Origin: an uncultured SAR86 cluster bacterium
GTDB lineage: Bacteria; Pseudomonadota; Gammaproteobacteria; Magnimaribacterales; Magnimaribacteraceae
Length of the DNA: 46,018 nt
Assembly (NCBI GenBank): GCA_902594545.1
Contig: CACJMO010000007.1
Coordinates: 1 to 46,018 of the forward strand
Direction of reading: 5' to 3'
Shown: positions 25,746-33,960 of the stretch, piece after piece
How the letters are laid out: each line of letters opens with the position of its first letter
Numbering within the stretch: position 1 is the stretch's first letter
Translations under genes and position numbers: made by a program
The notes under the pieces: model-generated
The model's database searches: none
What the model saw: the letters and a program-made list of their open reading frames with translations, nothing else
Told to the model about the DNA's origin: nothing

Positions 25746-26630
25746 ATGGACAGGGAAGAAGTTAGCGAAGAATCTAAGAAAGATTTCTCCAATAAAGTAA
25801 ATGAACAGGCTGGTCGTAAATCTAATGTCACATTGACATCTGCAACTAGCATGAGTAAAGAACAAATCGATAGCTGGAATAATGATGGTTATATATTAAT
25901 ACCCGACTTTGTCGACGAAAAATTTTGTGATGACATGAACGAAGAGGTCCTTCGCATTATCAATGAAATAGTTCCCCAAGACAGCCCATTCAGTCATGCG
26001 TATGCGGGCGATGGACACATAGCAATAAGGGAAATGAAACCCAGTAAAAATGCTAAGTCTATTGAAGATGAAATTTCAAAACTATTTAGAATTCATTCAA
26101 AAGGAATATTTCATGACTTCATACATAAAAAATTATTGGGAGATATATTGGAAGACATACTGGGCCCTGATGTAGATTGTTTTTTAAGTCAATTTATTTT
26201 CAAAAATCCAGGAGCTTGGGGACAACCCTGGCATCAAGATTCTTCTTATTTTCCTTTCGATAGAGAACCTCAAGTAGCAGCCTGGTTAGCTACCAGTGAG
26301 GCTACTCTTGAAAATGGTTGCCTAGTAGTACTTCCTGGCTCTCATAAAGAGTCTTTGCATGAACATCTTCCAGATGAAAGAGAGGGCTCTAATTACGGTT
26401 ATACTGAAATAAAAGACCATGATTTTACAAACGAAATTCCTATGACCTTGGAAAAAGGTGATCTTTTGCTTTTTCATAGCTTCTTGATGCACAAATCCTA
26501 CGATAATGAATCAAATTCCAGAAGAACAGCGATGGTTTATCATTTTGCTGAAACGGATACTGATTTCGGTGAAGTAGATAGTCCTACTAATGAATGGATT
26601 TCTATCAGAGGAAAAGGTTTAAATGCTTAA
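25746..26630 (+). CDS. Phytanoyl-CoA dioxygenase (PhyH) family oxygenase, second copy
   Basis: 294 residues. The iron ligands are H163 and D165 in PWHQDSSYF and H249 in FLMHKSYDN, with SRRTAMVYH carrying the likely 2-oxoglutarate arginine. A polar N-terminal extension of about 35 residues precedes the conserved WNNDGYILIPDFV. It shares only the family fold with the copy at 21794, so it is not a recent duplicate. It runs eight bases into the DUF3604 gene, suggesting the two products act in sequence or on related substrates. The substrate is unknown. Confidence 0.88.
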   Translation: MDREEVSEESKKDFSNKVNEQAGRKSNVTLTSATSMSKEQIDSWNNDGYILIPDFVDEKFCDDMNEEVLRIINEIVPQDSPFSHAYAGDGHIAIREMKPSKNAKSIEDEISKLFRIHSKGIFHDFIHKKLLGDILEDILGPDVDCFLSQFIFKNPGAWGQPWHQDSSYFPFDREPQVAAWLATSEATLENGCLVVLPGSHKESLHEHLPDEREGSNYGYTEIKDHDFTNEIPMTLEKGDLLLFHSFLMHKSYDNESNSRRTAMVYHFAETDTDFGEVDSPTNEWISIRGKGLNA

Positions 26631-28710
26631 ATTACTTAAGGTGTTTGGGATAATTCTAATTCCTTTTGTGTTAATTTTTATCTATGTATATGTCTCTTCC
26701 TCAGGTTTGGTAGGAAATTTGCCTAAAGACGGTGACATTATCTCCAAGCAAAGACCTTTTGAAAAAAGTGATTTAGACCAAAAACAAATTTTCTTTGGTG
26801 ATTTGCATGTCCATACTACATTTTCGCAAGATGCCTTTTTGTTTAGTCTGCCAATGCTGCAGGGGGAAGGAGCCCATCCCCCTGCTGATGCTTGCAATTT
26901 TGCACGCTTTTGTTCATCACTAGATTTCTTTTCCATCACTGATCATGCTGAGGGAATGACAAAGCAAATGTGGGACGATTCGATAAAATCTATAAGAAAC
27001 TGCGATTCTGTTTCGTCTGGAGAGAATAAAGATCTGATTGTATTTGCTGGATGGGAATGGACTCAGATGGGCCCTACTCCAGATAATCACTATGGTCATA
27101 AGAACGTCATCCTTAGAGACTTAAAAAATATTCCAGATGTACCAATTGGAGCAGGTTTAACTGGATTAGACTTGTTAATAGAAAATAATTTAACTCCCTT
27201 TTTGCCACTTGTAGCTGATTTTCCACCAGAGAGTATTGATTTTGATTTTTTAAAATTTAGAGATGAAAGTTATTCAATTCCTTTTTGCGATCAAGAATTT
27301 GAAGAAGGAAAGGAATGTAAAGAAAGAGCTGAAACACCAAAAGCTCTTTTCAGCAAAATTGATGAGTTAGGTTTGGAAGCAATAGTCATCCCTCATGGCA
27401 CTACTTGGGGCATTCATTCTCCACCTAACTCAAAATTAAGTACACAACTTCTAGATGAAAATCATGATCCTGAAAAGCAGAGGCTGATTGAAGTTTATTC
27501 AGGCCATGGTAATTCTGAAATTTACAAAAACTTCAAGCATACTGAGGAAGTCTCTGAGAATGAATTTAAATGCCCTGCTCCTACAGATGAATTTGAACCC
27601 TGCTGTTGGAGAGCTGGAGTAATAACTAATAATCAATGCATCGAAGAAACGGGACTGCCTTGCGAAGAAAAGGCAGAAAATATTAGAGAGGAATTTGCTA
27701 ATAATGCCTCAGGTTTGTTGAGGTTTGGGCTGGTCGAGAATGCTACGGAGGAAGATTGGAAACAGTGCGGACAACTAAAAGATGCCTTCTTGCCTGCTTA
27801 TACATATCGACCTAATATGAGTGCTCAAGCTGCTTTGGCATCTCAAGTCAGATCGGAAAATGCTTTAAACTCTTTTAAGCTTGGAATGATAGGTTCAACT
27901 GACAATCATAAAGCGAGGGCTGGTGCTGGGTACAAAGAGTTTGCTAGAAAATCTATGGGAGATTCGTGGGGAGCTAAAGATAATTTAACCTGGATACTAC
28001 CTCCTGAAAGAGGGGCTTCATTTTATTCTACCGGTGGATTGGTGGCCGTGCATTCTGACAACTTAGAAAGAAATGCAATATATAACTCTCTTTATGAAAG
28101 AGAAGTTTATGCCACTTCGGGAGAAAGAATGCTTTTGTGGTTTAACTTGATTAAAGACAATGAAGAGGTGCCCATGGGAAGCGAAACCTCTCTTACAACC
28201 AACCCAAGCTTTGAGGTGAGAGCGGTAGGATCTTATAAACAACTTCCAGGATGTCCTGATTATGTTCAGGAATCAATGCCTAAAGAAGAGATTGAAAGAC
28301 TTTGTTTAAATGAATGCTATAACCCAAGTAATGAAAGAAATCTCATCGATAGAATAGAAGTCGTTAAAATTAATCCCACCATATATTTAGACGATCTATC
28401 AAATGCGATCCAAGATCCTTGGAAGGTTTTCGTATGTAATGATGGTGGTCAAGGATGTTCAATTACCTTTGCGGATGATGAATTTTCTCAAGATGGAAGG
28501 GATGCTGTCTACTACGTAAGAGCCATTCAAGTTGAAAGTGATGCAGTTGGTGGAGATCCTCTTCGTTGCGAATTTGATGAAAACGGAGAGTGCATAAAGA
28601 TAAAGCCGTGCTACGCTAGCGGTCCTGAATTTGACCCTTCAGACGATTGTTTAGCTCCTATTGGCGAAAGAGCTTGGTCTTCACCCATCTTCTTAAATTA
28701 TCTTAATTAA
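26623..28710 (+). CDS. DUF3604 domain protein, membrane-anchored metallohydrolase-like
   Basis: 695 residues. One N-terminal membrane helix (about 6-25) places the rest outside the cytoplasm. The DUF3604 core has PHP-like metal motifs: FGDLHVHTTFSQD (H62, H64) and SITDHAE (D107, H108), then WEWTQMG. A late block, IGSTDNHKARAG, carries another histidine, and LVAVHSDNLERNAIY follows. Many cysteines (for example CWRAG, CNDGGQGC) suggest disulfides in the exported part. The family's reaction is not established; a metal-dependent phosphoesterase or hydrolase is the natural guess. It overlaps the second phyH by eight bases. Confidence 0.85.
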   Translation: MLKLLKVFGIILIPFVLIFIYVYVSSSGLVGNLPKDGDIISKQRPFEKSDLDQKQIFFGDLHVHTTFSQDAFLFSLPMLQGEGAHPPADACNFARFCSSLDFFSITDHAEGMTKQMWDDSIKSIRNCDSVSSGENKDLIVFAGWEWTQMGPTPDNHYGHKNVILRDLKNIPDVPIGAGLTGLDLLIENNLTPFLPLVADFPPESIDFDFLKFRDESYSIPFCDQEFEEGKECKERAETPKALFSKIDELGLEAIVIPHGTTWGIHSPPNSKLSTQLLDENHDPEKQRLIEVYSGHGNSEIYKNFKHTEEVSENEFKCPAPTDEFEPCCWRAGVITNNQCIEETGLPCEEKAENIREEFANNASGLLRFGLVENATEEDWKQCGQLKDAFLPAYTYRPNMSAQAALASQVRSENALNSFKLGMIGSTDNHKARAGAGYKEFARKSMGDSWGAKDNLTWILPPERGASFYSTGGLVAVHSDNLERNAIYNSLYEREVYATSGERMLLWFNLIKDNEEVPMGSETSLTTNPSFEVRAVGSYKQLPGCPDYVQESMPKEEIERLCLNECYNPSNERNLIDRIEVVKINPTIYLDDLSNAIQDPWKVFVCNDGGQGCSITFADDEFSQDGRDAVYYVRAIQVESDAVGGDPLRCEFDENGECIKIKPCYASGPEFDPSDDCLAPIGERAWSSPIFLNYLN

Positions 28711-28750
28711 AAATAAAATGCTAATATGCCACTTCAAATGAAGATGGTAG

Positions 28751-29764
28751 ATGGATTTCAGAGGTAGCCATATCCTTTCTATAGATCAGTTCGATCGTTC
28801 AGATATTGAGAAATTATTTTCTGTTGCAGATAAATTAGAGCCTTATGCTTCTAAAGAAAAAATCACGCGTGTTCTAGAAGGAGCGATACTGGGTAATATG
28901 TTTTTTGAGCCAAGCACAAGGACTAGAATTAGTTTCGGTGCCTCCTTTAACTTACTTGGCGGGAATGTAAGAGAAATTACTGAAGTAGGAAGCTCTTCGC
29001 TTGCAAAGGGCGAGTCACTTGCAGATACGGCTCAGGTACTGAGTGGATACAGTGATATTATTGTAATGCGTCATCCAGAAAATGATTCGGTTCAGAGGTT
29101 TGCTGAAGCAAGCAGAGTCCCAGTCATAAATGCAGGTGATGGGTCAAACGAACATCCTTCTCAAGCTCTTCTCGATCTGTATACAATTCAGAAAGAATTA
29201 TCACAAAATGGAAAATCAATAGATGGCTTGAGAATAGCCTTAGTTGGAGATTTGAAATACGGAAGAGCTGTTCACTCTCTCTGTAAGATTTTATCTTTGC
29301 ACGATAACGTTACAATGAATCTTATTTCTCCGAAGGAGCTTAGAATCCCATCTGAAATAGCAGAGTTGCTAGCTTCCAGAGGGCTGAATATAAAAGAAAC
29401 AGAAAATCTTGAAGATGGAATCTCCGAAGTTGATATTATTTATGTCACAAGAGTACAAGAAGAAAGATTCAAGGATAAAAATGATGCAAATAAATACAGA
29501 GGCTTATTGAGTTTAAATCAGTCAATTTATACAGCGAACTGTGAACCTAATACCGTTATCATGCATCCTCTTCCGAGAGATTCTCGAAGCGATGCTAATG
29601 AATTGGATAGTGATCTCTACGAAAATCCTAATCTGGCTATTTTTAGACAAGCAGATAATGGAGTGGTTATTAGAATGGCAATTTTTGCACTTGTTTTAGA
29701 CATTGAAGAAAAAATTGAAGAGACCTCCAGACCGGTTAATTGGAAAGTAGGTTTGAAGGATTAA
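28751..29764 (+). CDS. pyrB: Aspartate carbamoyltransferase catalytic subunit
   Basis: 337 residues. The carbamoyl-phosphate motif STRTR (55-59), the 80s-loop segment SLAKGESL, the HPSQ motif (H135) and MHPLPRDSRSDANELD are all present. The last separates aspartate from ornithine transcarbamoylases. The enzyme makes carbamoyl aspartate in pyrimidine synthesis. No pyrI regulatory subunit or pyrC follows, so an unregulated trimer or a distant partner gene is likely. The stop shares TTAA with the convergent gamma-lyase gene. Confidence 0.96.
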   Translation: MDFRGSHILSIDQFDRSDIEKLFSVADKLEPYASKEKITRVLEGAILGNMFFEPSTRTRISFGASFNLLGGNVREITEVGSSSLAKGESLADTAQVLSGYSDIIVMRHPENDSVQRFAEASRVPVINAGDGSNEHPSQALLDLYTIQKELSQNGKSIDGLRIALVGDLKYGRAVHSLCKILSLHDNVTMNLISPKELRIPSEIAELLASRGLNIKETENLEDGISEVDIIYVTRVQEERFKDKNDANKYRGLLSLNQSIYTANCEPNTVIMHPLPRDSRSDANELDSDLYENPNLAIFRQADNGVVIRMAIFALVLDIEEKIEETSRPVNWKVGLKD

Positions 29765-30927
29765 GCCAGAGCCTTTTCTAAATCGTCAGTGAGGTCTTCT
29801 AAAGCCTCTATACCCACAGACAATCTCACTAAGCCATCACTGATACCAATTTCTTCTCTTACTTCTGGGGGGATCGATGCGTGAGTCATGATAGCAGGAT
29901 GCTCAATAAGACTTTCTACGCCTCCAAGACTTTCCGCTAGAGAAAATATCTCAGTCCTCTCTAAAAACTTCTTAGCACCTTCCAATCCGCCTTTGATCTC
30001 AACCGATATCATCCCTCCAAAACCATTCATTTGTTCTTTAGCAATCTCGTGTTGAGGATGACTCTCTAAGCCTGGATAAATAACCCTTTGAATTGAATTA
30101 TGAGACTCTAGAAAATTAGCTATCTGGATAGCATTGGAGCAATGTCTCTCCATCCTGACAGGTAAGGTCTTAAGACTTCGCAATAATAAGAATGAATCGA
30201 AGGGGTTCATGATTGAACCCACAGCATTTTGAAGATATAAAAGTTGTTCAGCCAGTTCTGTTTTATCGTCAGAGCAAACTACTACCCCACCTATTAAGTC
30301 TGAATGTCCGTTAAGATATTTTGTAGCAGAATGTACAACAATATCGAAACCAAACTCTAGAGGATTTTGTACAAAAGGAGAGCAGAAAGTATTGTCACAG
30401 ACTGCAATTAAGTTGTTGTTTTTTGCAAAAGAAGATATTGCTTTTAAATCAGCAATTTTGAGCAATGGGTTTGTAGGCGTCTCAATCCATATCATCTTAG
30501 TATTAGGCTTAAGAGAGGCTTCTAAAGCTTTAACATCACTTAAATCACAAAAAGTGAAATCCAAACCAGCTGATCTTTTTCTTACATTCTCAAAAAGCCT
30601 GTAAGTGCCTCCATACAAGTCGTCCATTGCAATGACATGATCTCCTGAAGAAAGAATTTCAAGAACAGTAGCACTAGCTGACATTCCTGAAGCAAACGCA
30701 TATCCAAAATTACTTCCCTCTAAATCTGCAATGCATGCTTCGAGAGCTTTCCTGGTGGGATTTGTACTTCTGGAGTAATCATAACCCTTATGAACACCTG
30801 GGCTTTCTTGTACATAAGTCGAGCTGGTGTAGATGGGCGTCATGATTGCACCTGTTGTAGGATCAGGTTCCTGTCCTGCATGTATAGCCCTTGTTTCAAA
30901 TCCTTGTTTGTTCTTTTTTCTAGACAT
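29761..30927 (-). CDS. Cystathionine gamma-lyase/gamma-synthase family PLP enzyme
   Basis: 388 residues, standard for Cys/Met metabolism PLP enzymes. The PLP lysine is K203 in SATKYLNGH; D178 in CDNTF pairs with the pyridine nitrogen. ETPTNPLLK and the terminal AESLGGVESLIEHPAIMTH are also characteristic. Sequence alone hardly separates gamma-lyase, gamma-synthase and O-acylhomoserine sulfhydrylase. The gene lies five bases behind a cystathionine beta-synthase, which points to gamma-lyase, the second step of reverse transsulfuration (cystathionine to cysteine, 2-oxobutyrate and ammonia). Confidence 0.9.
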   Translation of the reverse strand: MSRKKNKQGFETRAIHAGQEPDPTTGAIMTPIYTSSTYVQESPGVHKGYDYSRSTNPTRKALEACIADLEGSNFGYAFASGMSASATVLEILSSGDHVIAMDDLYGGTYRLFENVRKRSAGLDFTFCDLSDVKALEASLKPNTKMIWIETPTNPLLKIADLKAISSFAKNNNLIAVCDNTFCSPFVQNPLEFGFDIVVHSATKYLNGHSDLIGGVVVCSDDKTELAEQLLYLQNAVGSIMNPFDSFLLLRSLKTLPVRMERHCSNAIQIANFLESHNSIQRVIYPGLESHPQHEIAKEQMNGFGGMISVEIKGGLEGAKKFLERTEIFSLAESLGGVESLIEHPAIMTHASIPPEVREEIGISDGLVRLSVGIEALEDLTDDLEKALA

Positions 30928-30931
30928 AATT

Positions 30932-32302
30932 CTAGTTCAGCCTATTTCTATAATAATTAATTAAATCGACTTTGGTAATAAAACCTATGAAAGTATCTTC
31001 ACTGTAAATGATTGCAACCTTGCCTTCAGATAATATGCCTATAAGTTCATCTTCTGAGGCATTATATTGAAGTACATCAAGCTGCTGGATCATATGTCTT
31101 TCTACCTCATCTGAAAAAGTTCCTTGATTTTTGCTTACGCTGATAAGCACATCTTCTTCATCAATTATTCCTAATAGATCGCCCTCTTTAATAACAGGTA
31201 ATTGAGAGATATCGGAAGCTCTCATTCGATTATAAGCAACCAATAAACTATCACTTGGGGCAACAGTAATCATCTCACCTTGGTCTGCTCTTCGACTTAT
31301 TAAGTCTCTTAAGTCACCAAATTTTTCACTTTCGAGAAGATTGTTATCATGCAACCAGGATTTATTAAAAGCTTTAGAGAGGTATTTATTTCCTGTATCG
31401 CAAATAAAGGTAACTACATTCTTGGGTTCAGTTTGTTTCCGACACCATTTTGCTGCCGCGGCAACTAGAGTTCCTGAGGATGACCCTCCTAGTATTCCTT
31501 CTTCTTTCAATAACACTTGTAAGACTTCAAAAGCCTCTTTGTCTGAAACTATTTCAGCATCATCCATAAGGGATAAATCAAAGTTATTTGGAATAAAGTC
31601 CTCTCCAACTCCTTCAACTAGCCAACTCCCTCCTTCATATTTATATTTGCCTGTTAGGATAGCATCGGCCACCACAGAGCCTTCCGGATCGGCAGCTACC
31701 ATAGAAATATCGGGGTTTTTTGACTTGAAGAATTGAGCTAATCCGGTAAGGGTTCCACCTGATCCTACTCCGGCAACCACAGCATCTACATCACCTTTCA
31801 TTTGCTCCCAAATTTCAGGAGCCGTTGTTGTTCTGTGAGCCAATGGATTTGCAGGATTGGAGAATTGATCAGCCAAGAATGAACCCGGAGTCTCCGAAGC
31901 GATTTTTCTTGCAAGATCTTGATAATATTCTGGATGTCCCTCCGGGACATCAGATCTTGTTAATATAATTTCAGCCCCTAGGCCTTCTAGATGCAATATC
32001 TTCTCTCTACTCATCTTGTCAGGTATCACTAAAATGATCTTATACCCTTTTAAAGCTGCAATTAATGCCAAGCCAAGACCTGTATTTCCTGCGGTTGCTT
32101 CGATAATTGTTCCTCCCGGTTGGAGATCTCCTGAAGCTTCAGCTTCTTCAATTATAGAGAGTCCTATTCGGTCTTTTATAGACCCCCCCGGATTGCCTGA
32201 CTCCAATTTAACGAATAAATCACATGGTCCAGTATCAAGAGATTTAAGTTTTAAAATTGGAGTGTTTCCAATTAAATCTAATAGAGAATCTTTAATATCC
32301 AT
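30932..32302 (-). CDS. Cystathionine beta-synthase with C-terminal CBS domain pair
   Basis: 456 residues. The PLP domain has K43 in GGSIKDR, EATAGNTG for substrate carboxylate binding, and VGSGGTLTG for phosphate binding. After about residue 330 come two CBS domains, seen from MITVAPSDSLLVAYNRM and ISQLPVIKEGDLLGIIDEEDV. It lacks an N-terminal haem-binding extension. The reaction joins serine (or O-acetylserine) with homocysteine to form cystathionine. The CBS pair may sense an adenosyl ligand, inferred from eukaryotic homologues. It is the first gene of a two-gene operon with the gamma-lyase. Confidence 0.92.
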   Translation of the reverse strand: MDIKDSLLDLIGNTPILKLKSLDTGPCDLFVKLESGNPGGSIKDRIGLSIIEEAEASGDLQPGGTIIEATAGNTGLGLALIAALKGYKIILVIPDKMSREKILHLEGLGAEIILTRSDVPEGHPEYYQDLARKIASETPGSFLADQFSNPANPLAHRTTTAPEIWEQMKGDVDAVVAGVGSGGTLTGLAQFFKSKNPDISMVAADPEGSVVADAILTGKYKYEGGSWLVEGVGEDFIPNNFDLSLMDDAEIVSDKEAFEVLQVLLKEEGILGGSSSGTLVAAAAKWCRKQTEPKNVVTFICDTGNKYLSKAFNKSWLHDNNLLESEKFGDLRDLISRRADQGEMITVAPSDSLLVAYNRMRASDISQLPVIKEGDLLGIIDEEDVLISVSKNQGTFSDEVERHMIQQLDVLQYNASEDELIGILSEGKVAIIYSEDTFIGFITKVDLINYYRNRLN

Positions 32303-32370
32303 ATATGAGTACTTTATTTACAATTTTTACATCAATTTGAATAAAATGATACAACACGGAGACAGTTGAT

Positions 32371-33216
32371 ATGGAAGAAATAAATAAGAAACAAAGGGAA
32401 TTTTGGTCAGGTGCAGGCGGAGACGTTTGGGTTGATAAGCAAAGAGAGATGGATATTATGCTCAATCCGTTGGGAAAAAATGCTATTAATAAAATTGATT
32501 TCTCAGACAAACTAACAATTTTAGATATAGGCTGTGGATGCGGTGATACTTCCTTAGATATTGCTAAAAAAGTTCCTGAAGGAAAAGTATTAGGATTGGA
32601 TATCTCGGAACCAATGCTTGATAGAGCAAGAAATTCTGCCAATGAACTTTCTCTAAAAAATATAGACTTTGAGGTAAAAGATGTCCAGACAGACTCAATG
32701 CCTTCTGAATATTTTGACGTAGCTTTCTCAAGATTTGGTGTCATGTTCTTTGAAGATTCTTACGCAGCATTTAAAAATATTTATACGTCTATCAAGCAAG
32801 GTGGTCAGTTAGCTTTTGTATGTTGGCAAAACCCTTCTTTGAACCCTTGGCAAAGTCTCTCAATTGGAGTCATAAAAGATTTTTTAGATTTGCCCTCACC
32901 ACCTCCTAAAAGTCCCGGTCCATTTGCTTTTGAAGATAAGTCTTATCTTCTAGATATACTTCAAACATCAAACTTCAGAAATATAGAAATCATTGACAAC
33001 CAAGAAGATATAACTATGTTTTCAGGAAAGACTCTCAAAGAAGCTTGCGAGGACTATCTGACAATTAATCCGGTTGTAACTGAAATGCTAAAAAACTCTA
33101 ATGAGACTTTAAAGGAAGAGATACTGAATGCATTAATGGATAAATTTTCAGCTTTTGATAAAGGAGACGGTTTACTTTTTCCAAGTGCAACTTGGGTTGT
33201 TAGTGCTTCTAAGTAA
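32371..33216 (+). CDS. Class I SAM-dependent methyltransferase
   Basis: 281 residues. SAM-binding motif I is ILDIGCGCGDTS (about 50-61); the acidic motif II is in GLDISEPMLDRA; a later LAFVCWQNPSLNPW resembles small-molecule methyltransferases of the UbiE/Mycolic group. The substrate is unknown. A GGAGA ribosome-binding site lies about ten bases before the ATG. It is divergent from the beta-synthase gene with 68 bases between, and no other gene is clearly in its operon. Confidence 0.85.
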   Translation: MEEINKKQREFWSGAGGDVWVDKQREMDIMLNPLGKNAINKIDFSDKLTILDIGCGCGDTSLDIAKKVPEGKVLGLDISEPMLDRARNSANELSLKNIDFEVKDVQTDSMPSEYFDVAFSRFGVMFFEDSYAAFKNIYTSIKQGGQLAFVCWQNPSLNPWQSLSIGVIKDFLDLPSPPPKSPGPFAFEDKSYLLDILQTSNFRNIEIIDNQEDITMFSGKTLKEACEDYLTINPVVTEMLKNSNETLKEEILNALMDKFSAFDKGDGLLFPSATWVVSASK

Positions 33217-33247
33217 TCGCTCAGAACTGATACCCTAAAGCTTTGAG

Positions 33248-33264
33248 GTGCACCATGAGTGCAC
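33248..33264. repeat. GTGCAC-CATGA-GTGCAC inverted repeat, possible operator
   Basis: Two copies of the palindromic hexamer GTGCAC flank a five-base spacer, so the site reads as both a direct and an inverted repeat. It lies in the gap between the methyltransferase and the micro-ORF pair and is itself bracketed by AAAGCTTT (33236-33243) and AAAAGCTTT (33279-33287). No U-tract follows, so it is not a standard terminator. It could be an operator or an RNA hairpin near the start of the micro-ORF transcript. Function is inferred only. Confidence 0.35.
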
Positions 33265-33321
33265 AAAATTTAACCACTAAAAGCTTTCCATATATGGCAC
33301 GAAAATTGCATATAAACTTGT

Positions 33322-33444
33322 ATGGAAACAAAAAAAAATATCAAACTCAAAACTTTAGGAAAAATTGGAAGAGAAATTAGCTACTTCTTACCCGTATTTG
33401 CGGGAGCATACGTAATAATTAACTTCGTGACCTGGGCTTCGTAA
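33322..33444 (+). CDS. 40-residue membrane micro-protein, upstream member of a coupled pair
   Basis: A 40-residue reading frame: a lysine-rich N terminus (METKKNIKLKTLGKIGRE) followed by one hydrophobic segment (YFLPVFAGAYVIINFVTW). Positive-inside topology would leave the N terminus in the cytoplasm. Its TAA overlaps the ATG of the next micro-ORF by one base (TAATG), the coupling used elsewhere in this window. I do not recognise the family. No convincing ribosome-binding site precedes the ATG. An overlapping frame (33255-33380) with a better GAGGTG site competes, so confidence is moderate. Confidence 0.5.
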   Translation: METKKNIKLKTLGKIGREISYFLPVFAGAYVIINFVTWAS

Positions 33445-33578
33445 TGTCTGCTGAAATAACACCTAAAAAGGTAAAAAAGAAGTGGGGCATGGAAATGACA
33501 GACTCCCTGAGAACCACTCTTACAATAAGAATACTCGTTTGTTATGTAATATTCGATACTGTGGCAGACTTTCTGTAA
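33444..33578 (+). CDS. 44-residue membrane micro-protein, downstream member of a coupled pair
   Basis: A 44-residue reading frame beginning MSAEITPKKVKKKWGMEM, then a hydrophobic helix (about 26-43, TLTIRILVCYVIFDTVADFL). It begins on the last base of the previous stop codon and ends one base before the convergent VOC gene stop, so it exactly fills the remaining gap. Two adjacent small basic-plus-hydrophobic proteins with coupled starts look like a genuine two-component membrane unit. No homologue comes to mind and the role is unknown. Confidence 0.55.
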   Translation: MSAEITPKKVKKKWGMEMTDSLRTTLTIRILVCYVIFDTVADFL

Positions 33579-33579
33579 A

Positions 33580-33960
33580 TTACCCGAACTTACAAAAAGT
33601 TAACTTATTTCCATCTAAATCCCTGACATAAGCTCCGTAAAACGAAGGTACTCTTTGTCCTGGCTCTCCTTCATCTTTTGCACCTAATTTTATAGCTTTA
33701 GCATAAAGAGCATCTACATCTTCTTTAGTTTCAAGAGTGATACCTACCATGCTTCCGTTGCCAACAGTTGCTTCGTCTCCATCGTAAGGAACAAAAACTG
33801 CGAAATTAGTATCATCTCCGGGGATAGTCCAAAAGAAACTTCTATCATTTGGTCCGAAACTTGTTACACCCAGCTCATCAAATAATTGATCATAAAACTC
33901 CTTGGCTCTTTGGAGGTCATTTGTGCCAACAGTTACGTATTTTGCTATTTTTCCTTTCAT
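33580..33960 (-). CDS. VOC (glyoxalase/bleomycin-resistance) family protein
   Basis: 126 residues, a single VOC module pair. Family features: the opening KYVTVGTNDLQRAKEFYDQLFDEL, FGPNDRSFFW in the middle and the closing FYGAYVRDLDGNKL. Typical members bind a metal and act as glyoxalases, dioxygenases or lyases, but several are orphan proteins, and the metal-ligand pattern is not clear here. Its start overlaps the stop of the methionine sulfoxide reductase fusion as ATGA, so it may share that oxidative-stress transcript. Confidence 0.85.
   Translation of the reverse strand: MKGKIAKYVTVGTNDLQRAKEFYDQLFDELGVTSFGPNDRSFFWTIPGDDTNFAVFVPYDGDEATVGNGSMVGITLETKEDVDALYAKAIKLGAKDEGEPGQRVPSFYGAYVRDLDGNKLTFCKFG

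Noticed and set aside
31341-31736. Long plus-strand open frame antisense to the cystathionine beta-synthase gene
   Set aside because: It is wholly inside a well-conserved gene on the other strand and has low-complexity composition with no family match; a shadow frame.
32303-32370. Possible SAM or other riboswitch upstream of the transsulfuration operon
   Set aside because: The divergent gap is only 68 bases, shared with the methyltransferase promoter, and shows no stable stem structure.
32292-32744. Minus-strand open frame over the methyltransferase start
   Set aside because: It covers motif I of a clear methyltransferase on the plus strand and has serine/phenylalanine-rich shadow composition.
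33255-33380. A 41-residue frame (starting MSAQNLTTKSF) with a GAGGTG site upstream
   Set aside because: It overlaps the first micro-ORF, is very basic and has no membrane or domain pattern. The TAATG coupling and hydrophobic segment favour the other frame. I keep it only as an alternative.
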